From contig JANXAU010000040.1 of assembly GCA_025061735.1 (NCBI GenBank), positions 1-64,000 on the forward strand: 64,000 nucleotides of DNA. The letters are read 5' to 3'. Below, piece by piece: positions 39,509 through 48,860 of the stretch. This stretch comes from Candidatus Bipolaricaulota bacterium. Its GTDB lineage: Bacteria > Bipolaricaulota > Bipolaricaulia > RBG-16-55-9 > DRXL01. Position 1 is the first letter of the stretch. The number at the start of each line of letters is the position of its first letter. The notes beneath the pieces are model-generated. The model saw only the letters and a program-made list of their open reading frames with translations, had not been told where the DNA came from and made no database searches. Both the position numbers and the translations under genes were made by a program.

Positions 39509-40391
39509 GTCGGGGTTTGTCGGGCTTTTGGGGCAGGCGAACGCGGGCAAGTCGAGCTTTATTAATGCTCTTCTGGGCCAGAAGTTTCTCATTGTCTCCG
39601 AGAAGCGCCAATCTACGCGCTATCGCATTCGCTGCGTGCTCACCCTCCCCGGCGCGCAGATCGTCTTCGTAGATACCCCTGGCCTGCACAAGCCCGTAGA
39701 CAAGCTCAGTCGGTATCTCATCAAGCAGGCCTACGCCGCGCTCTCGGGGTTAGATGTGTTGGTCTACATGACCGAGCCATGGGGCAAGCTCCACGAAGAA
39801 GACCAGAAAGCCTTCGAGCACTTGAAGAACTTCTCCAAGCCCATTCTGCTGTTGATCAATAAGATTGATCTCGCCGATGCTGCCACCCTCGAAGAGACGA
39901 CGCGCGCCTACCGACAGACGGGTCTCTTCCGTGAGATCATCCCCATCTCGTGCAAGCAAGAAGCCAATTTGGGATTAGCCGCGAACAAGATCGCCGAGCT
40001 TTTGCCCGAAGGCCCCAAGTTCTTCCCCGACGAGATCCGCACCGATCGCTCTCAAGAGTTTATCATTGCCGAGTTCATCCGCGAGAAGATCTTTCAACTC
40101 ACCCACAAAGAGATCCCCTACTCTACTGTTGTAGAAGTGACGCACATGGCCGAGCGCGAGGACGGGGAACTTCTAGAGATCTTCGCGAATATATATGTAG
40201 CTCGCGAATCGCAAAAAGCGATTCTGATCGGGAGCGGAGGCAAGATGATCAAGCAGATCGGGACGCTCGCCCGCCAAGAGATCGAGCGGTTTTTGGGGCG
40301 CAAGGTCTACCTCGATCTGCAAGTAAAGGTCCACCGCGACTGGAACGAGAGCGAAGCGGAGATCGTGCGGATGCTCGACCGAGTGAGATAA
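39498..40391 (+). CDS. era: GTPase Era
   Basis: GQANAGKSSFINALLGQK, VDTPGLH, NKIDLAD, KH domain GSGGKMIKQIGTLAR. Confidence 0.95.
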   Translation: MSFKSGFVGLLGQANAGKSSFINALLGQKFLIVSEKRQSTRYRIRCVLTLPGAQIVFVDTPGLHKPVDKLSRYLIKQAYAALSGLDVLVYMTEPWGKLHEEDQKAFEHLKNFSKPILLLINKIDLADAATLEETTRAYRQTGLFREIIPISCKQEANLGLAANKIAELLPEGPKFFPDEIRTDRSQEFIIAEFIREKIFQLTHKEIPYSTVVEVTHMAEREDGELLEIFANIYVARESQKAILIGSGGKMIKQIGTLARQEIERFLGRKVYLDLQVKVHRDWNESEAEIVRMLDRVR

Positions 40392-40394
40392 CCC

Positions 40395-42326
40395 ATGAGC
40401 TTAGTACGCGAGGGTTTTACACACTCAGAAACGCTCTTTCGTGCTCTTGTGGAGAGCGCGCTCGTCGGCATCTATGTCATCCAAGATGGCCGACTCGTTT
40501 ATATCAATTCCGTGCTCGAAGAGACCTTGGGCTACACGCGAGAAGAAGTTTCTCAGGGTCTGCTCATGGATCTGGTGATCCCCGAAGACCGTGCTCTGGT
40601 GTTGGAGAAGATTCGCGCCCGCGAGTCCGGGGAGATCGAAGCGGCGCGCTATACGCTGCGAGTGCGGGCCAAAGACGGCCGCACCGTGTGGCTTGAAGTC
40701 TGGGGGCGCCGCGGCGAATGGCACGGCCGCCCCGCGATCATCGGCACCGCTTTGAATATAACCCCTCACAAAGAGACCGAACACTTGCGCACTATACTCC
40801 TGCATATCGGCTCCCAAATCTTGCACAACACCAGCACCAAAACTATCTTAAAGACGGTCGTCCAAGCGCTGCATCAGCACTCCAAGTTTCGCAAAGTTGG
40901 CTGCTCGCTCTACGCTGTCCCCAGCGACCCTCGCTCTCCTCAGCCACCGATCATCGCTGAATACTTGACGGCGGGCCTGACCCCCGAAGAAGAGCAGCGC
41001 ATTCGTCAAAATATTAATATCGGAAAGATCATCCCCGATCGCCGCATCTTAGAGACGGGGCAGCCCATCGGCGCCGCCCTCTATGTCACCCCAGAGCGAA
41101 TGCCAGAACTCCCAGAGTACAGCGCCGCCGTAGTCCCCCCAGGGAGGACGTGGGGGCCTCACGATACGCTCTATATCTTCTTGCGCATCGGGGAGCGCAT
41201 CTTCGGGCGGATCGCGCTCGCCGATCCCCACGACGGCCAGATCCCCACCCCCAGCGAACTCGAACCCCTCGTGCTCTTGGCCCACTTCGCCACGCTGGCC
41301 ATCCATCACACCCGCCACCTGAGCGAGCTGCGTGAACAGCAACACCAAATGCAAAGCTTGATCGCATTCTTGCAAGCGCTCAACCAGTCCTCCACGCTCC
41401 AAGAACTCTTAGAGATCGTCATCCGTGAGGCCGTTCACTTGATCCCCAACGCCCAAGGCGGGTCTTTCTTGATGCTCAACCCCCAGACCGACGAGTTTGA
41501 GTTCCAAGCCGCGGTGGGCCGCGATCTGCAAAAGCTCCAAACGGTGACCATCCCCTATGAGCACATCGCTCATACGCTGGGGCTAGAGCACGGGCCGAAG
41601 ATTTTAACGGCCTCGGAGCAATTGACCCATCCCGCTCTTGTTGAGATCATCCAAAAGCTAGGGCCACCGCCGGCCTCGACGATCTCCCTGCCGCTGCGCG
41701 ATCCCGAGGGCCGCATCATGGGTGTTCTAAATATCAACAACTACGACAAAGAGGGCGTCTTCGATCACTCTGATTTAGAGCGATTGGTCGCCTTTCGCAC
41801 GCAGTTGGAGATCGCGCTTGCCCGCGAACGCGACCGAATTCGTCTCAGAGAGCTGAGCAAGCGCGACGCCCTGACCGAAGTCTATAACCGACGCACTCTA
41901 GAAGAAGCCTTGGAATGCTTAGAGAAAACCCAACGCCCTTTCGCGCTCGTCTTTGTAGATATTGATGATTTCTATACAGTGAACGATCGTTTTGGGCATC
42001 TGGAGGGGGACAGAGTCATCCAAGAGCTGGCGAGCTTTTTGCGCCAGAACGTGCGCGCCACCGATGGGGTCTATCGCTACGGCGGCGATGAGTTCGTGAT
42101 TGTGATGGAAGGAGCCAACCGCGCGGAGGCGCAGCGCGCCATGGAGCGCTTGGAGACGAAGCTGCGCACGCTTTGTGCGCAATGGCGCGCGCGCTTGCAG
42201 AACACCGAGATCGCCTTGAGTCTGGGGATTTCGGACTGGTCTCCGGAGGCGCCACGCTCGCTCCGCGAGGTCCTTGAAGAGGCCGATCAATTTATGTATC
42301 GTCGTAAGCGAGCGAAGAAGCTATGA
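40395..42326 (+). CDS. PAS-GAF-GGDEF diguanylate cyclase
   Basis: PAS (FRALVESALVGIYVIQDGRLVYINSVLEETLGYTREE), GAF-like regions, GGDEF (FGHLEGDRVI...YRYGGDEFVIVM). Confidence 0.92.
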   Translation: MSLVREGFTHSETLFRALVESALVGIYVIQDGRLVYINSVLEETLGYTREEVSQGLLMDLVIPEDRALVLEKIRARESGEIEAARYTLRVRAKDGRTVWLEVWGRRGEWHGRPAIIGTALNITPHKETEHLRTILLHIGSQILHNTSTKTILKTVVQALHQHSKFRKVGCSLYAVPSDPRSPQPPIIAEYLTAGLTPEEEQRIRQNINIGKIIPDRRILETGQPIGAALYVTPERMPELPEYSAAVVPPGRTWGPHDTLYIFLRIGERIFGRIALADPHDGQIPTPSELEPLVLLAHFATLAIHHTRHLSELREQQHQMQSLIAFLQALNQSSTLQELLEIVIREAVHLIPNAQGGSFLMLNPQTDEFEFQAAVGRDLQKLQTVTIPYEHIAHTLGLEHGPKILTASEQLTHPALVEIIQKLGPPPASTISLPLRDPEGRIMGVLNINNYDKEGVFDHSDLERLVAFRTQLEIALARERDRIRLRELSKRDALTEVYNRRTLEEALECLEKTQRPFALVFVDIDDFYTVNDRFGHLEGDRVIQELASFLRQNVRATDGVYRYGGDEFVIVMEGANRAEAQRAMERLETKLRTLCAQWRARLQNTEIALSLGISDWSPEAPRSLREVLEEADQFMYRRKRAKKL

Positions 42327-43180
42327 TCGTCATTCGTCCGTTGCAGACTTTAGAAGAGCTGCACGCGTGCGAGCGGCTTCAGAAGGAGATCTGGGGCTTT
42401 GAAGATATCAGCGTTGTGCCCCATCACTTGCTCTTGACGACCATCAAGAACGGCGGCGTGCTGTTGGGGGCGTTTGAAGGGGAAGCGATGATCGGGTTTG
42501 TCTATGGCTTCCCCGGCATCGAACAGAATAGAGTCAAGCACTGTTCGCTCATGTGCGCCGTCGTCTCGGAGCGTCGCTTTCAGGGCGTGGGCTATCAACT
42601 CAAACTGAAGCAGCGCGAGGCCGTACTCGCCCAAGGGATTGAGCTGATCACGTGGACGTTCGATCCGCTCGTCAGCTCCAATGCGCATTTCAATCTGCAC
42701 AAGCTGGGCGTCATCTCCAACCGATACGAGCGCAATCTCTACGGGGATATGCGAGACAGATTGAACGCCGGTCTGGAGACCGATCGCTTGACGGTCGAGT
42801 GGTGGATCGCCAGCCCGCGCGTGAGGAGGAGACTCGACTTCGCTGGCTCTGTCCCCAAGGGAGATCTCGCTGCCTTGGGAGAGGTCATCAACCAGACCGA
42901 AGAGCGCGACGGCTTCTTGGTCAACCGCGACTATTCGCTCGCGCGCACCGAGCCGAAGCTGCTCTTGGAGATCCCGTATCACTGGCGCGAGATGCGCGAG
43001 CAGAATATGCCGTTAGTGCGAGAGTGGCGTCAGGTGACGCGCGCGATCTTCGAGCGCTACTTCGCTCAAGGCTACTATGCGACGGATTTTCTCGTCTTCG
43101 AGCACCTAGGGCAGAAGCGCGCGTTCTATTTGTTAGAAAAATCTCAGAGAGAAGCGTTGCTAAACGTTGTCCTAACGTAA
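42323..43180 (+). CDS. GNAT-superfamily acyltransferase (COG3375-like)
   Basis: IRPLQTLEELHACERLQKEIWGFEDISVVPHHLL...AMIGFVYGFPG...HCSLMCAVVSERRFQGVGYQLK. Confidence 0.78.
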   Translation: MIVIRPLQTLEELHACERLQKEIWGFEDISVVPHHLLLTTIKNGGVLLGAFEGEAMIGFVYGFPGIEQNRVKHCSLMCAVVSERRFQGVGYQLKLKQREAVLAQGIELITWTFDPLVSSNAHFNLHKLGVISNRYERNLYGDMRDRLNAGLETDRLTVEWWIASPRVRRRLDFAGSVPKGDLAALGEVINQTEERDGFLVNRDYSLARTEPKLLLEIPYHWREMREQNMPLVREWRQVTRAIFERYFAQGYYATDFLVFEHLGQKRAFYLLEKSQREALLNVVLT

Positions 43181-43203
43181 ATCTTGGGCTATGATAGAGC
43201 ATC

Positions 43204-43455
43204 ATGAACATCACACAGTTGCAAGCAGATGATGAATGGCTCGCGAATCATCTGGACGAGTTGGTAGAACGTTATTCTGGGCGTGCGATCGCCATTCACC
43301 AAGGAGCTATTATCGCTGTCGGTGATTCTGAAGCCGAGGTCTATCGTCAACTTCGTGAACGTGGAGTTGATCCCATGCCGTTGGTCTTTCGCGTTCCTAG
43401 ACCTGAAGATCTCCATTCGATCTTAGCTACCCATGCCTATTATCTTTCGCTATAA
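43204..43455 (+). CDS. Small DUF5678-like protein
   Basis: WLANHLDELVERYSGRAIAIHQGAIIAVGDSEAEVYRQLRERGVDP pattern; overlaps next ORF. Confidence 0.65.
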   Translation: MNITQLQADDEWLANHLDELVERYSGRAIAIHQGAIIAVGDSEAEVYRQLRERGVDPMPLVFRVPRPEDLHSILATHAYYLSL

Positions 43456-43828
43456 GAGTCTGAAAGGACGGCCGCTTCCCCTTATACCTGTCGGCCTCAA
43501 GATCGCCGAACGATGGTGCCCTGTGGAACTCTATGTAGATTCTGGAGCAGCGTACACGGTGCTCCATGCGAGCATCGCTGAGGGCATAGGATTCGATTAT
43601 CGCAAGGGACAACTCATCCATCTGCAAGTTGGAGATGGCGGTTTCATTCCGGTCTATCTGCACTCGTTGGAGTTTCAGCTTGGCCCAGAGCGATTTACTG
43701 CGCAGGTGGGATTTTCTGAAAGACTCGGAGTCAGCTTCAATCTGATGGGGCGTGCTGATATATTCGAGCGTTTTGAAATATGCTTTCATGAAAAGCAGAG
43801 AATAGTGAGTTTTGAACGTGCTCTTTAA
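43433..43828 (+). CDS. Retropepsin-like aspartyl protease domain protein
   Basis: Catalytic-type VELYVDSGAAYTVL; FNLMGRADIFERFEICFHEKQRIVSF is typical of small bacterial/archaeal retropepsin-like proteins. Confidence 0.7.
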   Translation: MPIIFRYKSLKGRPLPLIPVGLKIAERWCPVELYVDSGAAYTVLHASIAEGIGFDYRKGQLIHLQVGDGGFIPVYLHSLEFQLGPERFTAQVGFSERLGVSFNLMGRADIFERFEICFHEKQRIVSFERAL

Positions 43829-43835
43829 AAGATCT

Positions 43836-45008
43836 ATGAAACTTGAAGCCATCGAGCTGCGGCATCTGGAGATGGAGCTGGTCGAGCCGTTTGAAACCAG
43901 CGGCTGGCGCGAGACGATCCGACCGTGCATCATTGTCACGATTCACAGCGACGGTCTGACCGGCTACGGCGAATGCGTCGCCGGCGCGGGACCGTGGTAC
44001 TCCGACGAGACGATCCAGACGGCGTGGCACGTCTTAGAAGACTTCTGCATCCCCGCGGTGCTTGGTCACGATCTCTCTTCTGCTGAAGAGCTGCAAGCGA
44101 GGCTCAAGCCCATCCGCGGACACCCGATGGCTAAAGCTGCTTTAGAAGCTGCGTTCTGGGACGTGCTCGCCCAAGCGAAGAACATCCCTCTAGCCACGCT
44201 GCTCGGCGGCACAAAAGACCGCATCGAAAGCGGCATCTCTATTGGCATTCAAAAAGACATCCCAACGCTGCTCGGCGTGATCGAGCAGCGCTGCGCTCAG
44301 GGCTACAAGCGCATCAAGCTCAAAGTGAAGCCCGGATGGGATATTACAGTTCTGCGCGCCGTGCGCCAGCGCTTTCCCACTCTAGACTTGATGGCCGACG
44401 CCAACGCCGCTTACACCATCGCTGATGTAGAGCATCTCAAACAGTTTGACGAGTTCGGTCTCATGATGTTAGAGCAACCCCTAGAGTACGACGATTTGAT
44501 AGACCACGCTCGCCTACAGCGGGAGCTGAAGACCCCCATCTGTCTGGACGAGAGCATCAAGACCCCCGACGATGCCAGAAAAGCGCTAGATCTGGGGGCG
44601 TGTAAGATGATTAATATCAAGCCGGGGCGAGTGGGCGGGCTGCTGAACGCCAAGAGAATTCACGATCTCTGTCTAAGTCGGGGCGTGCCCGTCTGGTGCG
44701 GTGGGATGCTGGAGACGGGGATCGGGCGCGCGGCGAATGTCGCGCTGGCGAGCCTGCCCAATTTCACGCTGCCCAACGACATATCGGCGAGCGCGCGCTA
44801 CTGGCGCGAAGATCTCATAGAGCCGCCGTTCGTGCTCGAACCCGATGGGACGATCAGAGTTCCGACGGGGTTGGGGCTGGGCGTGCGCGTCGTGCCAGAG
44901 CGCTTAGAGAGAGCGACACGACGACGAGCTGTCTTTCAGAGCAAGACCCTCACCCCGGCTACGTCTCCCCTCTCCCGTGAGTTATCGCAGAAGAGAGATC
45001 GGGGGTGA
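43836..45008 (+). CDS. Enolase-superfamily N-succinylamino acid racemase/o-succinylbenzoate synthase family
   Basis: KxK base RIKLKVKPGW, metal ligands MADANAAY, LEQPLEYDDL, ICLDESI; WCGGMLETGIGRAANVALASLPNFTLPNDISAS. Confidence 0.9.
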   Translation: MKLEAIELRHLEMELVEPFETSGWRETIRPCIIVTIHSDGLTGYGECVAGAGPWYSDETIQTAWHVLEDFCIPAVLGHDLSSAEELQARLKPIRGHPMAKAALEAAFWDVLAQAKNIPLATLLGGTKDRIESGISIGIQKDIPTLLGVIEQRCAQGYKRIKLKVKPGWDITVLRAVRQRFPTLDLMADANAAYTIADVEHLKQFDEFGLMMLEQPLEYDDLIDHARLQRELKTPICLDESIKTPDDARKALDLGACKMINIKPGRVGGLLNAKRIHDLCLSRGVPVWCGGMLETGIGRAANVALASLPNFTLPNDISASARYWREDLIEPPFVLEPDGTIRVPTGLGLGVRVVPERLERATRRRAVFQSKTLTPATSPLSRELSQKRDRG

Positions 45009-45009
45009 G
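44949..45009. repeat. Degenerate palindromic repeat (REP/MITE-like)
   Basis: Inverted arms CTCACCCC (44949-44956)/GGGGTGAG (45002-45009) flanking CCCCTCTCCC core similar to the repeat at 9067-9132. Confidence 0.6.
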
Positions 45010-45022
45010 AGCCTTATCACCT

Positions 45023-45763
45023 ATGATCCTCAAAACCGTCGGCTTGATCCTCCGTGCGATCAAGTTTCGCGAGAGCGATCTGATTCTCACGGTGCTCTCA
45101 CGCGACTACGGCAAGATCGCGCTGATCGCCAAAGGAGCACGGCGCCCAGAGAGCAAGTTCGGCGCGGCCTTGGATCTGCTCACCCTGAGCGAATTGGTCT
45201 TCTACGAGGGCGAGAATCTTAAGCTGCTCAAAGAAGCGAGCATTCTCAATGACTTTCGCGATCTCAAACGCGAGTACGAGAGACTAGAGACAGCCCTGCA
45301 CGCCGCGTCGCTCTTGAATCATTTGATCGAAGACGAGCACCCTGACCGCGCTGTCTTCGATCTCTGTGAAGACTTTTTATCTCATTTGGGGCATTTAAAG
45401 AAACTGCGCCTGGGGGAGTTGGCTTTTAAGCTGAAATTATTGAGAGCAGCGGGTCTGGCACCGCGGCTCAATCGTTGCGCACGGAGGGGGCACCGCTTGA
45501 CCTCAGAGCTATGGTTCTCCACGCAGCACGGTGGCCTCGTCTGCGCCGAGTGCCATCAAGCCGGAGATGCCCGCATAGAGCCAGGAACAGCCCAGAGCTT
45601 AAAGATGCTCTTAGGCACTAGGTGGGAGCGGCTCGACCGGCTCGCGCTCTATGACGACAAGCTAGAGATAGCCCATCGGCTCGTGGACGAGTTCATCGGC
45701 TATCACTTACGAGACGTCCGCCGCTCGCTCACATGCTCTCGAAGTAGCCCCCAACGCGAATGA
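45023..45763 (+). CDS. recO: DNA repair protein RecO
   Basis: KTVGLILRAIKFRESDLILTVLSRDYGKIALIAKGARRPESKFGAALDLL; start refined to ATG 45023. Confidence 0.9.
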   Translation: MILKTVGLILRAIKFRESDLILTVLSRDYGKIALIAKGARRPESKFGAALDLLTLSELVFYEGENLKLLKEASILNDFRDLKREYERLETALHAASLLNHLIEDEHPDRAVFDLCEDFLSHLGHLKKLRLGELAFKLKLLRAAGLAPRLNRCARRGHRLTSELWFSTQHGGLVCAECHQAGDARIEPGTAQSLKMLLGTRWERLDRLALYDDKLEIAHRLVDEFIGYHLRDVRRSLTCSRSSPQRE

Positions 45764-45824
45764 GCAAGATCGCGATCCCAATCGCGATCAGAAAGTTCCC
45801 TAGAGCCGTCAACAGCTCCGACAT
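45729..45824 (-). CDS. Small single-TM protein, 31 aa (not in ORF track)
   Basis: MSELLTALGNFLIAIGIAILLIRVGGYFESM*; SD GAGGAGGTGAG just upstream; TTGACA-18-TATAGA promoter further upstream. Confidence 0.6.
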   Translation of the reverse strand: MSELLTALGNFLIAIGIAILLIRVGGYFESM

Positions 45825-45851
45825 GGCCTCACCTCCTCTGCCTTGGGCCTA

Positions 45852-45881
45852 TCTATAGCACAAAGGGCAACGGGTTGTCAA
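45852..45881 (-). promoter_or_regulatory. Sigma70-type promoter for the 31-aa small ORF
   Basis: -35 TTGACA (45881-45876), 18-nt spacer, -10 TATAGA (45857-45852). Confidence 0.6.
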
Positions 45882-47155
45882 ATAGAACCTAAAGCAATAT
45901 CTGAACGATACTGCATCCCCTCAAATTGGATCTTCTCGATAGCGGCATAGGCGCGCACGCGGGCCTCGCGAAGGGAAGCTCCCAGCCCAACGACGTTGAG
46001 CACGCGCCCCCCCGCCGTGACGATCTTGCCCTCTTGGAGCGTCGTGCCCGCGTGAAAGACAAGCGTACCCACGCTTCTCTCTCTCTGAAGAGGGAAAGCC
46101 TCCAGCCCCTCAATCTCAAGGCCCTTTTCGTACCGTTCGGGATACCCTCCAGAGGCCAAGACGACACAGACGGCGCTCATGGGCTTCAGCTTCGTCTCAA
46201 ACCGCTCTAAGCGTCCCTCGGCGATCGCAAGATAGAGTTCAAGCAGATCGAAATCGAATCTTGGCACCAAGACTTGGGTTTCGGGGTCGCCCCAGCGCAC
46301 GTTGTACTCCAAGACGTAGGGGCCATCTTGCGTCCAGATCAGCCCAAAGTAGAGAATCCCTTCATAACTGATGTTCTCACGGCGCAGCGCGTCAAAGGTC
46401 GGCGCGACGATCTTTTGCACGGCCTCCTCGAGCATTCTTTGGGTCAGCCACGGTATCGGCGAGAGCGATCCCATCCCCCCGGTATTGGGACCCTGATCGC
46501 CATCGCGCAGCCTCTTATAGTCTTGAGCCGTGCCCAGCAACTTCCAACAATTTCCATCCGAAGCGACAAAGAGCGAGAACTCTCTCCCGACTAAAAACTC
46601 TTCGACGACGACGCGCTGCGACGCCGCGCCGAACTTTTTCGCGATCATGAAGTCTCTGAGTATCTGTTCTGCTTCGGAGTGCGTCTGAACGATAGCGACC
46701 CCCTTGCCGGCGGCTAGACCGTCGGCCTTGATGACCAGGGGAGTTGACAAGGTGCGGGCGAACGCGACGGCCGGCTCCCACTGGTCAAAGCTGCCGTGTC
46801 GCGCTGTGGGAATCCCGTGTTTGTGCATGAACGCTTTGGCTGCGACCTTGCTGCCCTCCAGAAACGACGCCTTCTGCGTAGGGGCAACAATTTTTAGATG
46901 CTCTCTCTCAAAGAGATCGCGAACCCCGGCGACGATGGGGGCTTCCGGGCCGACAACGGTCAAGTCGATCCGTTCTTTACGAGCAAACTCTACCAGAGCA
47001 GAGAGATCCTCGGCACCGATGGAGACGTTCTCGCCCAGCTGGGCCGTGCCGGCGTTGCCGGGAGCGATATACAAATTGGAGAGCTTGGGAGATTGGACCA
47101 GCCCCCATGCGAGGGCATGCTCCCGTCCCCCAGAGCCGATTAAGAGAACTCTCAT
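45878..47155 (-). CDS. purD: Phosphoribosylamine--glycine ligase
   Basis: VLLIGSGGREHALAWGL, DQGPNTGGMGSLSP, EYNVRWGDPETQVL. Confidence 0.96.
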   Translation of the reverse strand: MRVLLIGSGGREHALAWGLVQSPKLSNLYIAPGNAGTAQLGENVSIGAEDLSALVEFARKERIDLTVVGPEAPIVAGVRDLFEREHLKIVAPTQKASFLEGSKVAAKAFMHKHGIPTARHGSFDQWEPAVAFARTLSTPLVIKADGLAAGKGVAIVQTHSEAEQILRDFMIAKKFGAASQRVVVEEFLVGREFSLFVASDGNCWKLLGTAQDYKRLRDGDQGPNTGGMGSLSPIPWLTQRMLEEAVQKIVAPTFDALRRENISYEGILYFGLIWTQDGPYVLEYNVRWGDPETQVLVPRFDFDLLELYLAIAEGRLERFETKLKPMSAVCVVLASGGYPERYEKGLEIEGLEAFPLQRERSVGTLVFHAGTTLQEGKIVTAGGRVLNVVGLGASLREARVRAYAAIEKIQFEGMQYRSDIALGSI

Positions 47156-47246
47156 ACTCGCTTGGAGTATAGCAGACGCTTCCCTGGAGAGCCAATGCTA
47201 GCGCTTGGCTTGCTTTCGCTGTATAGTAGAGCGACGGAGTTATACG

Positions 47247-47690
47247 ATGAAGACGCTTGTTCTTGGGTTGGGGAACGAATTGCTTGGCGATGATGCGGTG
47301 GGGATTCTGGCCGCGCGTATGCTCAGAGAGCGCCTGGGGAACAGAGCCGACGTCGTCGAGAGCGCGCTGTCGGGGATGGCCCTGCTCGATCTCTTGATGG
47401 GATACGAGCGAGCGATCATCATTGACGCGGTCAAAACGGGGCGAAGCGCTCCGGGGACGATCTATGAACTCACGCCCGAAGATCTGAGCGCTGGGCTCGC
47501 CCCCTCCCCCCATTACGCGGGCCTGCCGGAGCTGATCGCCACCGCCAAGGCGCTCGCCGTGGATTTTCCCAACGAGATCAAGATCTTTGCCCTAGAAGTT
47601 GAAGATCCATATACTATCGGTGGGAGGCTCAGCCCCGCGGTTGAACAAGCCCTAGAAGGGCTTGTCCGCCGCGTTGAGGAAGACTGCTAG
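47247..47690 (+). CDS. [NiFe] hydrogenase maturation endopeptidase (HycI/HyaD family)
   Basis: LVLGLGNELLGDDAVGILAARML, IIIDAVKTGRSAPGTIYEL; start refined to ATG 47247. Confidence 0.88.
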   Translation: MKTLVLGLGNELLGDDAVGILAARMLRERLGNRADVVESALSGMALLDLLMGYERAIIIDAVKTGRSAPGTIYELTPEDLSAGLAPSPHYAGLPELIATAKALAVDFPNEIKIFALEVEDPYTIGGRLSPAVEQALEGLVRRVEEDC

Positions 47691-47692
47691 TT

Positions 47693-48100
47693 ATGCACGA
47701 GTGGGCGCTGGCCGAAGCCGTCGTAGCGACCGCCAAGAGAGCCGCGCGCGAGCAACAGTTGCGCCGCGTCACGGGGATCACCGTTCGGCTGGGCGAACTG
47801 CAACAGATCGAGAGGGAGATTTTTAAGTTCGCGCTGGAGCAGATGCTCGCCCACGAAGACGCTCTCGTGCGCGACGCGAAGGTCGTCTTGGAGAGAGAGC
47901 GCGCGCGCTTTCGCTGCCGTGTGTGTCACCGCGAATGGGACTTCCAAGCCGAGGAGCTAGGCTCAGAGATCGCTGAAGCGATCCACTTCATCCCGGAGGT
48001 CGCGCACGCGTATCTTCGTTGTCCGAGCTGTCGTAGCCCGGATTTTGACGTGATGGCTGGGCGCGGGGTTTGGCTGGCTTCTTTGGAGGGAGAGGAGTGA
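47693..48100 (+). CDS. hypA: Hydrogenase nickel metallochaperone HypA
   Basis: MHEWALAEAVVATA N-terminus, VRLGELQQI, Zn ligands CRVC...CPSC separated by a long archaeal-style insertion. Confidence 0.9.
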   Translation: MHEWALAEAVVATAKRAAREQQLRRVTGITVRLGELQQIEREIFKFALEQMLAHEDALVRDAKVVLERERARFRCRVCHREWDFQAEELGSEIAEAIHFIPEVAHAYLRCPSCRSPDFDVMAGRGVWLASLEGEE

Positions 48101-48101
48101 G

Positions 48102-48860
48102 ATGGACCCGCGCGTCGCGATCATCTCAGATCGACTGAAGAGCATCAAAAAAATTATTGCTATTGCAGCGGGCAAGGGCGGGGTGGGCAAGAGCACCATC
48201 GCGACGGGGCTGGCGCTCGTGCTCTCGCAGTTGGGCTACAAGATCGGGCTTTTAGATCTAGATTTCTACGGCCCCTCGTCGCACGTGATTTTGGGACTCT
48301 CCGAAGAGATTCAGCCGAGAGAAGAGCGCGGGATCGTTCCCCCCACGGTGCACGGGATTGAATTGATGTCGCTGGTGTTCTACACAGGGAAGAACCCGAC
48401 GCCGCTGCGCGGGCCGGATCTGACCAACGCTCTCATAGAGCTGCTGGCGATTACGCGCTGGGGGGATTTGGACTTTCTGATCGTGGACATGCCGCCGGGG
48501 ATGGGGGAGACGACGCTTGATGCAATTCGATTCTTAAAGAATCCGAGCTTTCTCATCGTAACGACGCCGTCGCGTGTTGCTCACGAGACGGTGGGCAAGC
48601 TCCTCGCGCTCTTGAGCGAGCTGAACATCGCGATACTTGGGGTCCTCGAGAATATGCGCAGATCGAGCGACAGAGCGCGCTCGTCTTTTGGGGTTCGTGT
48701 TGTGGGGGAGCTGCCCTTCGATGAGGGGCTGGAAGACGCCCTAGGCGATCCTGAGAGGTTCTTACAGACGGAGTTTGCGCAACGGCTGCGCGAGATTGCC
48801 TCGGCTATTTTTCCGCTGCCAGAGCCACGAGCATCTCCACCGCCTTCGTTGCGACTCTGA
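48102..48860 (+). CDS. Mrp/MinD-family ATPase, mmHypB-like
   Basis: GKGGVGKSTIA, LLDLDFYGPSSHVILGL, GIVPPTVHGIELMS, PTPLRGPDLTNALIELL, VDMPPGMGETTLDAI; adjacent to hypA. Confidence 0.85.
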   Translation: MDPRVAIISDRLKSIKKIIAIAAGKGGVGKSTIATGLALVLSQLGYKIGLLDLDFYGPSSHVILGLSEEIQPREERGIVPPTVHGIELMSLVFYTGKNPTPLRGPDLTNALIELLAITRWGDLDFLIVDMPPGMGETTLDAIRFLKNPSFLIVTTPSRVAHETVGKLLALLSELNIAILGVLENMRRSSDRARSSFGVRVVGELPFDEGLEDALGDPERFLQTEFAQRLREIASAIFPLPEPRASPPPSLRL

